Origin: Oscillospiraceae bacterium
GTDB lineage: Bacteria; Bacillota; Clostridia; Oscillospirales; Oscillospiraceae
Assembly (NCBI GenBank): GCA_910575695.1
Contig: CAJTGJ010000030.1
Span: forward strand, 1 to 45,845
DNA length: 45,845 nt
Reading direction: 5' to 3'
Shown one piece after another: positions 29,910 through 37,545 of the stretch. Position numbers and translations under genes: made by a program. Within the stretch, counting starts at the first letter, position 1. Every line of letters begins with the position of its first letter. The notes beneath the pieces are model-generated. The model was not told the origin of the DNA. It saw nothing but the letters and a program-made list of their open reading frames with translations, and did not search any database.

Positions 29910-31553
29910 ATGAAATATAAATATATTACTTCAATACCCAAACCGCTATTAAATGATTTTGTTAATAATAGGGTGATACCATTTATAGGAGCAGGGTTTT
30001 CAAAAAACGCTGATATACCAATGGGGTTATCTATGCCTGATTGGAATGAATTAGGAAAACTAGCTGCCGATGAAATTCCTGGCTATGACTATGACAATAA
30101 TGCAATAGATGCCCTCTCGTATTACGAAGACCTATATTCAAGAGCAAAACTGGTAGAATTGCTGATGAAGGAACTTCATTTTGGTAAAATACGGCCAGGA
30201 GCTACATATGAGGCATTTTGTGATTTATTCACAGGTACTATATGCACAACCAATTTTGATTCTCTAATTGAGGACTCGATGACATTATTACACCGGCCTG
30301 TTTCAGTTGTTGTAACCAAGGATAGGTTAACCATTGGGAGTAACAATGAGAGCAAAATAGTAAAACTTCATGGCGATTTTAATCATCCCGATAAGATGGT
30401 GATTACTGAGCACGATTATGATGTTTATCTTGACCAAAACCCTATATTTGCAACATATATAGCTAATCTTTTCATAACGAATACTATGCTATTAATAGGA
30501 TATAGCCTTGACGACAATGATTTTCGAAGTATATGGCAGATAATCAATAGTAGATTGGGTAGCATGGCACAACCCGCATATTGTATTACTGTTGGCGCAT
30601 CTCCTGAAAAAAATGCAAAATATAAACGACGGAATATAAGAATTATCAATCTCAAAGGAGAGGCGGAAAAATATAAAACTATATTACATGATCTTTTTGT
30701 TGAACTAAAGGAATATATTGATAGCGAAAAAGACAAAAGGGCAATGAGTACTGATGAAAGAATTAATGAACAAATGCTAATCCCGGCAGAGGATAATAAA
30801 CTTTGCTTTATTTCTTGCTCTATGTCTCGTATAGCACAACTTTCCGCTCTGATTAATCCCATTCTTCATAAGCTTGGAATTACACCAGTACGTATTGATG
30901 ATATGTTGATGCCCGGTGACAATTGGATTGATATTTCACGAACGGCGATTAGAAAATCTAAAGCTGCAATTATAGATATTTCTGATTCTTCCTCTAATGT
31001 AATGCTTGAACTCGGATTGATTAAATCCACAAAGCAAAAGCAAAATATATTAATACTCAGTGAAGAAGGTACGGTTATACCCATTTCGTTGAGTGATCAG
31101 CCGATATTAACTTATACATTTGACATTGCTTGCGAAAAGGTTACATACCATTTTGTGAAAGCGTTAAGAGAATGGTGCTGTCGAGCTTTTGATATTAAAT
31201 CACTCATTTGTGATAATAAAAGGAAACACACTGTTTTTGCGGATGCATATAGACTCTATGAAAAAGGTGAATATTCGGCGTGCATTATTTCTGCTTACTC
31301 AGAACTGGAATACCTGATTTTTTCACGCCACACTGATTCTTGGACAAGGGATTATTGTCTTACTAATCAGGCTTTTAGGCTCAGTCAATATCTGAAGAGC
31401 CATCTTGAAAGCAACAATCAAGATGCTTATGCATTGTTTGCTCTCCGTAACAAAATTGTACATCAGAGATATGTGGCAACAGAAGCAGAGGCACACGATT
31501 TTCTCCACTTGGTTGAGACTGTAAATGAAGATGATTGTAAGAAGCAAGAATAG
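29910..31553 (+). CDS. SIR2-like + TIR-like + HEPN-like defence protein
   Basis: 547 residues from ATG 29910 (AAAAGAGAG upstream; a TTG six bases earlier is also in frame). SIR2-like NADase domain: GAGFSKNADIPMG near 27-39, TTNFDSLIE near 113-121, KLHGDF near 152-157 and LLIGYSLDDNDF near 195-206; the Asn and His expected for NAD cleavage are present. A TIR-like domain follows (about 295-400: FISCSMSRIAQLSALINPIL, DNWIDISRTAIRKSKAAIID, SNVMLELGL with the Glu of NAD-cleaving TIR proteins). The C-terminal 110 residues are HEPN/DUF4145-like with RNKIVH (Rx4H) near 513-518. Such a set suggests an abortive-infection NADase with a possible RNase. It lies 68 bases past the native end of the phosphorylase gene, hence originally the third gene of that operon. 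Confidence 0.8.
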   Translation: MKYKYITSIPKPLLNDFVNNRVIPFIGAGFSKNADIPMGLSMPDWNELGKLAADEIPGYDYDNNAIDALSYYEDLYSRAKLVELLMKELHFGKIRPGATYEAFCDLFTGTICTTNFDSLIEDSMTLLHRPVSVVVTKDRLTIGSNNESKIVKLHGDFNHPDKMVITEHDYDVYLDQNPIFATYIANLFITNTMLLIGYSLDDNDFRSIWQIINSRLGSMAQPAYCITVGASPEKNAKYKRRNIRIINLKGEAEKYKTILHDLFVELKEYIDSEKDKRAMSTDERINEQMLIPAEDNKLCFISCSMSRIAQLSALINPILHKLGITPVRIDDMLMPGDNWIDISRTAIRKSKAAIIDISDSSSNVMLELGLIKSTKQKQNILILSEEGTVIPISLSDQPILTYTFDIACEKVTYHFVKALREWCCRAFDIKSLICDNKRKHTVFADAYRLYEKGEYSACIISAYSELEYLIFSRHTDSWTRDYCLTNQAFRLSQYLKSHLESNNQDAYALFALRNKIVHQRYVATEAEAHDFLHLVETVNEDDCKKQE

Positions 31554-31981
31554 TGTTTAATTGATTTTTATTCAGAAGGTAGAAGAAAATATAGTGACGA
31601 GAGGGTTAAGCAAATTGTTTTGACAGATTATCGACTGCGGTATTTATAAAGCTAAAATATGATAAGTTTCTGCAGCTACTGGCCGCTCAAGTCTCATCCC
31701 TGTTGTCTGGTATCTGGGACATATGTCTATGTCTCTGCTTTTGCCCTTATTAAATGGTCAAGGCAAGGGTAGCAATGTGTGAAACCGAATAAAGGAATAC
31801 GGCTAACTCACTGCAAAAGGACCTTTATCTGCAAGGCTTTTGGAAGACTTTATTGAGAGCTTACAATGGGCAATGTTCATTCATAAAAAGATGGTATTCA
31901 AGTTTCGATTTATACAGTTGACTTATGCAGTATCCAATGGTAGATTTTAAGGTGCAAAACAAAATTCTATGATAAGTGTAC
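31554..31981. other. AT-rich non-coding right end of the island
   Basis: No convincing gene. The stretch near 31690-31740 encodes YLGHMSM in one frame, weakly like a tyrosine-recombinase fragment, but it is too short and interrupted to call. Base composition returns to ICE-like from about 31980. Confidence 0.4.
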
Positions 31982-32015
31982 AGGAAGGACGGTAATTGCC
32001 GCTCCTTCCTTTTTT
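31982..32015 (+). terminator. Terminator ahead of the CHC2 gene
   Basis: AGGAAGGA/TCCTTCCT with an inner CGG/CCG and a T run. It ends transcripts coming from the island. Confidence 0.75.
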
Positions 32016-32051
32016 CGCCCCTTTTACATACGAGGAAAGGGGGCATAATGC

Positions 32052-32720
32052 ATGAATTTATTTGAGGCAGTCAAAGATTCCATACCAACGATAACGGCCG
32101 CGGAACATTACGGGATTGAGGTCAAGCGCAACGGCATGGCCTGCTGTCCGTTCCACGATGACCGAACGCCCAGCATGAAGGTGGATAAGCGGTTCCACTG
32201 CTTCGGCTGTCAGGAGGACGGTGATGTGATCGACTTTGTGGGAAAGCTGTTTGACCTCTCACCCAAAAGAGCCGCCGAGAAGCTGGCGGAAGATTTTGGG
32301 GTGCAGTATGACGGCCTGCAACCGTGGCGACCGCAGAAAAGACCGTCTGTCATTTCCAAACTGGAGGCGGCACAGGAATACCGAAAAAAAGAAAATCGGT
32401 GCTACCGGGTGCTGTGCGGATATTTCCACCTGTTGCAGGACTGGAAGGAACAGTACGCACCGCAGCCGTCAGACGAGGAGTGGCATCCTCTGTTCTGTGA
32501 AGCCTTGCAGAAAATCGACTATGTGGAGTATCTGCTTGACGAGCTGATCTCCGGCACTCTGGAGGAGCGCACCGCTATCGTCAAGGAAAAAGAGAAAGAC
32601 CTGGACCGGCTGGAACGGCGGATCACTGGATTTTCTGCCAGCGGAAAGATTGAGCCGCACAGGAGCGGCATTCAGGAAAAGATGCGGGGGATGCGTTACC
32701 CGGAGGAACTGGCGATGTAA
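32052..32720 (+). CDS. CHC2 zinc-finger (DnaG-type primase zinc domain) ICE protein
   Basis: 222 residues. The zinc-binding fold of DnaG-type primases is clear: ITAAEHYGIEVKRNGMACCP, FHDDRTPSMKVDKRFHCFGC and EDGDVIDFVGKLFDLSPKRA (Cys and His ligands at about 30-53). There is no Toprim catalytic domain, so it is not a full primase; it may bind single-stranded DNA or help priming of the transferred strand. The rest is helical. The ribosome site AGGAAAGGGGG is one arm of a small hairpin (GCCCCTTT at 32017-32024 with AAAGGGGGC at 32036-32044), which could limit its translation. It lies 23 bases upstream of the relaxase gene. Confidence 0.85.
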   Translation: MNLFEAVKDSIPTITAAEHYGIEVKRNGMACCPFHDDRTPSMKVDKRFHCFGCQEDGDVIDFVGKLFDLSPKRAAEKLAEDFGVQYDGLQPWRPQKRPSVISKLEAAQEYRKKENRCYRVLCGYFHLLQDWKEQYAPQPSDEEWHPLFCEALQKIDYVEYLLDELISGTLEERTAIVKEKEKDLDRLERRITGFSASGKIEPHRSGIQEKMRGMRYPEELAM

Positions 32721-32743
32721 ATCTTGAATGAGGGAGGTGGGCT

Positions 32744-34159
32744 ATGGCGGCGACACGGCTGATCGCGCTCCACATCAACAAAGGAAAAACTATTGCTCAG
32801 ACACTGGCGGATAGGACAGACTATGCGGAGAATGAGAAAAAGACCGAGGGCGGGAAATATATCTCCAGCTATGAGTGCGATGCCCGGACAGCGGATGAGG
32901 AGTTCCTTTTGTCAAAACGGCAGTATGAACAAATAACGGGCCGCCGCCATGAGCATAATGTCATCGCCTATCAGATACGCCAGTCCTTCAAACCGGGCGA
33001 GGTCACGCCAGAGGAGGCGAACCGTATCGGCTATGAACTGGGGATGCGCTTCACCAAAGGAAAACACGCTTTCATCGTTGCCACCCACACCGACCGGGCG
33101 CACATCCACAATCACATCATTTTCAATTCGACCGCCCTGGACTGTACCCGGAAATTCAGGAATTTCTTTCTGTCCGGGCTGGCACTCCAAATGGTAAGTG
33201 ACCGATTGTGTCTGGAGCATGGGCTTTCCATCATTGAGCCGCGCCCCTACCGGGAACGCAAAAAACGCACCGAGTACCCCAAGCGAACCTCCAATCGTGA
33301 CGATCTGCGGGCCGCCATTGACACAGCTTTGCAGAAAAAGCCGAAGGATTTTGAGGAACTGATTTCATTCCTGACGGAGGCTGAATGTGAGTACAAACCG
33401 GGCAAGCGGCCTTCTATCCGAATCAAGGGACAGGAGCGTTTTGCCCGGTTCAGTTCGCTGGGCGAGGGCTACACCGTCGATGATCTGAAAGATGCCATTG
33501 CCGGGAAACGCATGGAACGGACTCCGGCAAAAAGCCAGCAAGTCCATGACAAGAAGTTTTCGCTTCTCATTGATATTCAGGAGAAGCTGAATGCAGGAAA
33601 GGGCACCGGATACCAGCGGTGGGCAACGCTCTTTAACCTCAAACAGATGGCACAGGTCATGTGCTTTTTGCAGGAGAATGAGATCAATGACTTTGACGAA
33701 CTGACGGCACGGGCGGATGCGGCTGTCTCTCAATTCAATGGTCTGGGAGATTCCATTAAGGCGGCGGAACAGCGGCTGCAGGAGATCGCCGCTTTGAAAA
33801 AACACATCATCAACTACTCCAAAACAAGGGAAGTCTATGTGGCCTACCGCAAGGCGGGGTACAGTAAAAAATTCTTTGAGGGGCATCGTGAGGCAATCAC
33901 GCTCCACAAGGCGGCGAAGGAGGCTTTTGAACAACTCGGCTTGAAAAAACTCCCCCGTGTCAAAGAGTTGAACGCTGAGTATGCCCAGCTTCTGGAGCAG
34001 AAAAAAGCGGCGTACCCGGCTTACCGAAAAGCACGGGCAGAGATGCAGGAGTATCTTGTGGCGCAGAAAGTGGCGGCTGTGCTTCTGGAAAAGGAAAAGG
34101 AGCAGGAGGCCGTGGAGGAGCGGCGCAAGCAGGAACAGCGAACAGATCAGCACAGATGA
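32744..34159 (+). CDS. ICE relaxase (MobA/VirD2-like)
   Basis: 471 residues. Motif I with the likely nicking Tyr: RTDYAENEKKTEGG near 24-37. Motif III, the three-His metal site: THTDRAHIHNHIIFNS near 114-129. The middle (190-260) continues the relaxase domain; the C-terminal third is a long coiled coil ending in a Glu/Arg/Gln-rich tail. It cuts the ICE oriT and pilots the strand through the secretion channel. Start ATG 32744 follows GGGAGGTGGGCT. Its accessory MobC is encoded at 19331, separated from it by the island. Coupled with the CHC2 gene. Confidence 0.92.
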   Translation: MAATRLIALHINKGKTIAQTLADRTDYAENEKKTEGGKYISSYECDARTADEEFLLSKRQYEQITGRRHEHNVIAYQIRQSFKPGEVTPEEANRIGYELGMRFTKGKHAFIVATHTDRAHIHNHIIFNSTALDCTRKFRNFFLSGLALQMVSDRLCLEHGLSIIEPRPYRERKKRTEYPKRTSNRDDLRAAIDTALQKKPKDFEELISFLTEAECEYKPGKRPSIRIKGQERFARFSSLGEGYTVDDLKDAIAGKRMERTPAKSQQVHDKKFSLLIDIQEKLNAGKGTGYQRWATLFNLKQMAQVMCFLQENEINDFDELTARADAAVSQFNGLGDSIKAAEQRLQEIAALKKHIINYSKTREVYVAYRKAGYSKKFFEGHREAITLHKAAKEAFEQLGLKKLPRVKELNAEYAQLLEQKKAAYPAYRKARAEMQEYLVAQKVAAVLLEKEKEQEAVEERRKQEQRTDQHR

Positions 34160-34163
34160 TTTT

Positions 34164-34206
34164 GCGGGGCTGGCTTACAGAGATTGTAGGCCAGCCCCGC
34201 TTTTTT
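34164..34206 (+). terminator. Strong terminator after the relaxase
   Basis: GCGGGGCTGGC pairs perfectly with GCCAGCCCCGC and is followed by TTTTTT. Confidence 0.93.
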
Positions 34207-34268
34207 CTTTTTCCCGGAATGTCTGGGGATGCCGCTTTCTGGCTCCGCAAAGGGGCGCCAGCCTCGCC

Positions 34269-34429
34269 TGTCCCTGCGGAGCAGGGACAATAGCGTTCGG
34301 GAACCGAACGCGCAGCCAGCCCCGGCCACGGGGCTGTTCACGGGGTTTGGGGTACGACCCCAACGAGCAAAAACGGACTTCCGGCGGTCACGTTGGAAGT
34401 CCGTTTTGAGCATTTGTGGGAACAAATGC
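34269..34429. repeat. Array of six consecutive hairpins
   Basis: Perfect stems, in order: TGTCCCTGC (34269-34289), GCGTTCGG (34293-34311), CAGCCCCG (34317-34336), TTGGGG (34347-34363), AAAACGGACTTCC (34370-34407, 13 bp) and GCATTTGT (34410-34429). Loops are 3-12 bases. A short direct repeat AAGTAGC (34440, 34448) follows. No gene lies here. The layout resembles a single-strand origin or oriT region. Confidence 0.8.
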
Positions 34430-34478
34430 ACTGCTCGCCAAGTAGCCAAGTAGCGCACCCCCGTAAAATCCCCTCCCG

Positions 34479-34952
34479 TTACATCTTCGCCCCCAGCCTT
34501 GTGAGCGGCGGTATGTTGAGAGAAACGAGGAATTGGTTCACAGCTTCAATCTTGCACGAATACATCTCACATAGGACCATGCAGTATGTATTGTGGCGCA
34601 TAGTGTTCTTCATCACAAGTCCCGCTTTCCGCAACAGTTCCATGCTGATGATCGGCGGGAGTGTCAGGCCGACCGATAACGCCACGATGTGTTCCCTCGT
34701 CACACCATAGTCTGGGTCGTTGCTCAGACGGATGATAGTGCGGGTCGAGATCAGCGAGGTTTCCTCCAGATGCTCCACTGTCATCTTCTGATCCTTCATC
34801 AGGTAATGGAGGGCATCTGGAAATTCCATCGGGGCGATGGCCTTATTCGTGGCGGTTGCCCATTCTATCATTGACGGGAAAGCCGTAGTATTATCTTGAC
34901 GGCTGGTATCTGAACATAGATTTGAAAAAACTGTCATGTCGGTGTTCTCCAT
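34479..34952 (-). CDS. HTH regulator of XRE-like type
   Basis: About 157 residues. The conserved part begins EFPDALHYLMKDQKMTVEHL, continues LEETSLISTRTIIRLSNDPD (recognition helix) and HIVALSVGLTLPPIISMELL, and ends in VNQFLVSLNIPPL; I know this pattern from HTH proteins of Clostridia elements. The N-terminus is uncertain: ATG 34952 and ATG 34937 are both in frame and neither has a good site; the open frame runs further up to overlap the neighbouring gene, which I do not believe. No enzymatic domain. It is the last gene of the minus-strand cargo before the hairpin array. Confidence 0.6.
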   Translation of the reverse strand: MENTDMTVFSNLCSDTSRQDNTTAFPSMIEWATATNKAIAPMEFPDALHYLMKDQKMTVEHLEETSLISTRTIIRLSNDPDYGVTREHIVALSVGLTLPPIISMELLRKAGLVMKNTMRHNTYCMVLCEMYSCKIEAVNQFLVSLNIPPLTRLGAKM

Positions 34953-35081
34953 ATTCTGGACGGCATCTGTCCGATGCGCCTGTCCTTCTCCTCTATCTGA
35001 GAAAACTATAACGGACAGTTCTTCAGCTTCTTTCGAGGATAGTCCGGGAACACTCCAAGAAAAATCCTGCTTTTTGCCGAG

Positions 35082-35116
35082 AGAAAAGCCCCGGCCGCAA
35101 TATGCGACCAGGGCTT
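35082..35116 (-). terminator. Terminator after winged-helix copy 1
   Basis: On the minus strand AAGCCCTGGTCGCA pairs with TGCGGCCGGGGCTT (two G-U pairs), then TTCTC. The same structure follows copy 2 at 39463-39500. Confidence 0.7.
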
Positions 35117-35571
35117 CAAAGAAGCTCAATATTCGGATTGAATTTGTAACCGATGCTGTGAACGCTCCTAATATAGTCCGGCGTTTCGGGTGTGACTTTG
35201 AGCTTGTGCCGGAGGTTGCTGACATGATTGTTGATTGCCCTGTGGGAGTAGTAGTCAAGATTTTCGTGCCACACGAGGTCTATTATCATCTCATAGGTGA
35301 GTACGCGGCGAGGATTCATGATGAGTAAAGCGAAGATGTCGAACTCTTTCACTGTCAGCATGATTTCGGTTTCACGGACATATACAATCCTATTTTCCAG
35401 ACAGAAATACAAATCTTCGGCTTGAACTTCTGTCAACTTGGCATCAGGATTGATGGCTGGAGTGTGGGTAGAAATACTGTGTAGGAAAATATCGGGATTG
35501 CCGCCTTGCGCTTGTGCGAGAACATACTGCATCAATTCCTGTTGCTGGCTGACATCTAACAGAGCAAGCAA
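35116..35571 (-). CDS. Winged-helix (OmpR-type) DNA-binding protein, copy 1
   Basis: About 151 residues from TTG 35571. The C-terminal 100 residues are an OmpR/PhoB winged helix (FDIFALLIMNPRRVLTYEMI, HRAINNHVSNLRHKLKVTPE, YIRSVHSIGYKF). There is no receiver domain, so it is not a normal response regulator. The frame stays open upstream to a TGA at 35629-35631 and encodes IGKLAVLDISESGKQIGEKL, which copy 2 conserves, so the true protein is probably longer and begins at a non-standard codon such as ATT 35628, which is correctly spaced from GGAGGTGG. Function: likely local transcription factor. Confidence 0.7.
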   Translation of the reverse strand: MLALLDVSQQQELMQYVLAQAQGGNPDIFLHSISTHTPAINPDAKLTEVQAEDLYFCLENRIVYVRETEIMLTVKEFDIFALLIMNPRRVLTYEMIIDLVWHENLDYYSHRAINNHVSNLRHKLKVTPETPDYIRSVHSIGYKFNPNIELL

Positions 35572-35695
35572 CTTCTCACCAATTTGTTTGCCGGATTCCG
35601 ATATGTCAAGAACAGCTAACTTCCCAATTCAAACCACCTCCCTCCACATTTGACCCTTGTATACTGCATTATTGAAAAGGGAAAATCTGTATCCG

Positions 35696-35766
35696 TTTCG
35701 GAATATTGGATGGGAATGTCAAAACGAAGTGTTGTGCAGCATCAAGCCCATCCAATATTCCCGAAA
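35696..35766. repeat. Long inverted repeat between the DtxR gene and winged-helix copy 1
   Basis: TTTCGGAATATTGGATGGG (35696-35714) pairs with bases 35747-35766 over 19 positions with one bulged C; loop of 32 bases. No T run follows. Confidence 0.7.
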
Positions 35767-35800
35767 GAGTGTCGCCATCAGATATTGTTTTATGAATGCT

Positions 35801-36169
35801 CTAATTAGTCTGCTGTGCTTTTTCTTTCAGCTTTTGAAATGACAGGTCGCTGATTGCGTGTTCTATCTGGTGGGCGTCTTGCTCTGCTGTTTCCTGATCG
35901 ACACCAGCAGCGATTAGCTGCTCCATGAAAAATTGGCGGCGTTCATAAATCTTTTCAGCAACTGTTCGTCCTTTATCGGTCAAACAAAGACAGCCGTTTT
36001 CATCTATGACCAGAAATCCGCCAGTCCGCAGGTTCTTTACCGCATGGCTGACACTTGGTTTCGAATATCCCATATATCCAGCAAGGTCAACCGATCTGAT
36101 GCTCCCCCTTTTCTGGTGAAGTATCAAAATGGCCTCTAAATAGTCCTCCGAGGATTTACCTAATGTCAG
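35801..36169 (-). CDS. DtxR/MntR-family metal-dependent repressor
   Basis: 122 residues if started at CTG 36169. The conserved opening TLGKSSEDYLEAILILHQKR (helix 1) is needed for the fold and lies upstream of the only other start, TTG 36127. CTG 36169 overlaps the MATE stop and lies 7 bases from GGGGGTG; a TGA precedes it in frame. HTH: VDLAGYMGYSKPSVSHAVKN; metal and dimer region: EKIYERRQFFMEQLIAAGVD and QDAHQIEHAISD. The C-terminal SH3-like domain is absent, as in short Clostridia members. Being last in the TetR-CDF-MATE operon, it may link the transporter genes to manganese or iron levels. Confidence 0.85.
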   Translation of the reverse strand: MTLGKSSEDYLEAILILHQKRGSIRSVDLAGYMGYSKPSVSHAVKNLRTGGFLVIDENGCLCLTDKGRTVAEKIYERRQFFMEQLIAAGVDQETAEQDAHQIEHAISDLSFQKLKEKAQQTN

Positions 36170-37545
36170 GTCGTTTCACCCCCTTGTGGATATTCAGGTG
36201 TTTCTACAGTTAAAGCACGATTGATCTTGATCGCAAAAATGAAGGTAACTGCGGTTGTCAGCAAGTCGGCTGCTGGTTGCACCCAAATGACCCCGGACAA
36301 CTGGAACAGCCGAGGCAGTATGTAGATCAGCGGCAGGAAGAAAATTCCCTGTCGGCTCAAACTCAACAGTCCACCCACCAGACTTTTTCCGATGGAGAGA
36401 TAAAGACTTGCATATACCATTTGAAAACCAAAGGTGACAAACAGTATTGCGTTCAGCCGGAGAGCCTTGCCTGCCAGATTTACCATTTCTGCATCGGTTC
36501 CAAAAATGGATACGATTGGTTCTGCAAAGGCAAAGAGTACGATAGCCGCGATCATGCCGAATGTTGTAGACCAAATCAGACAAAGGCGGATGGCCTTTTT
36601 CAGCCGGTCAAATTGCTTGGCACCGTAGTTATATCCGGCAAACGGCTGGAACCCTTTCAAGAAACCAAAGACAATGTAAGTCCCGACGGTCATAATACGG
36701 ATCACAGCCCCCATTGCCGCCACGGCGTAGTCCCCATAAGGCTTTGCCGCGCTGTTGGTAAGTCCCATAGACGCGCTGGCAAGAAGCTGGAACAGAAGCA
36801 CAGGAATACCGATTTTCAAAATCTCGCCCAAAAGCTGGGGTGAAAGACGGATATTCCGAAGCGACAGCCGTAGAACCCCTTGCTTTGTTGCTATGTACCC
36901 AATATAAAGGGCCATGTTGACGCCCAGCGAAATCACCGTGGCGATAGCCGCGCCCTCAATGCCCCAATCCAGGGCGTAAATCATAATCGGGTCTAAAATG
37001 ATGTTGATGATACTACCGGTGAGCATGGAGATCATGGTAAACCGGGTAGCGCCCTGCGCCGTCAGAAGGTTGTTCATTGTGACGGTAAACACATTGATGA
37101 TGGAGCCAGTCACATAGATTTGGGCGTAGGCTCTCGCATAGGGCAAAATCGTGTCGGTCGCTCCCAGCGACATCAGCACAGGGTTGAGGAATACCATAAT
37201 TCCTGCGATAATGACCGCTCCTACAAAAATGCTGGCAAAAAGTGCAGTGGATGCGGTTCGATTGGCTTCTGCATTGTCCCCCTTTCCAAGTGACCGGGAG
37301 ATGTAGGACGATGCTCCAGCCCCAAACATCATCCCCAAGCCAATAACGATCTGTACGATGGGAAATACAACAGACACCGCCCCCATCTGGCTCATGCCCA
37401 GGCCGCTCACAAAATAGGCGTCGATGGCGTTGTAGAGTGCGGAGATCAGCATACCGATCATGGTCGGTATGCCTAACTTCATCAACGAGGCCGCTACCGG
37501 CTCGTCCCGCATGATGCTGATTCGGTTGTTGCTTTGCTGGTTCAT
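36166..37545 (-). CDS. MATE-family efflux transporter (1)
   Basis: 459 residues with about 12 membrane helices. MATE features: KLGIPTMIGMLISALYNAID at the start, FGAGASSYISRSLGKGD, GSIINIILDPIMIYALDWGI, and in the second half FLKGFQPFAGYNYGAKQFDR. These transporters expel cationic drugs or metabolites using Na+ or H+. The start overlaps the CDF stop by 4 bases (translational coupling), and the stop overlaps the DtxR start. The substrate cannot be read from sequence; the neighbours suggest a metal-stress or toxin context. Confidence 0.92.
   Translation of the reverse strand: MNQQSNNRISIMRDEPVAASLMKLGIPTMIGMLISALYNAIDAYFVSGLGMSQMGAVSVVFPIVQIVIGLGMMFGAGASSYISRSLGKGDNAEANRTASTALFASIFVGAVIIAGIMVFLNPVLMSLGATDTILPYARAYAQIYVTGSIINVFTVTMNNLLTAQGATRFTMISMLTGSIINIILDPIMIYALDWGIEGAAIATVISLGVNMALYIGYIATKQGVLRLSLRNIRLSPQLLGEILKIGIPVLLFQLLASASMGLTNSAAKPYGDYAVAAMGAVIRIMTVGTYIVFGFLKGFQPFAGYNYGAKQFDRLKKAIRLCLIWSTTFGMIAAIVLFAFAEPIVSIFGTDAEMVNLAGKALRLNAILFVTFGFQMVYASLYLSIGKSLVGGLLSLSRQGIFFLPLIYILPRLFQLSGVIWVQPAADLLTTAVTFIFAIKINRALTVETPEYPQGGETT

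Larger units (their letters stand above)
35082..35631 (-). repeat. Duplicated winged-helix gene, copy 1
   Basis: This segment (coding region plus terminator) recurs at 39463-40017 in the same orientation. The winged-helix parts differ at about 5 of 106 residues. The pair encloses the TetR-CDF-MATE-DtxR operon. Confidence 0.8.

Noticed and set aside
31690..31780. YLGHMSM stretch, possible tyrosine-recombinase remnant
   Set aside because: Only one short motif without the catalytic Arg or Tyr and with stops close by.
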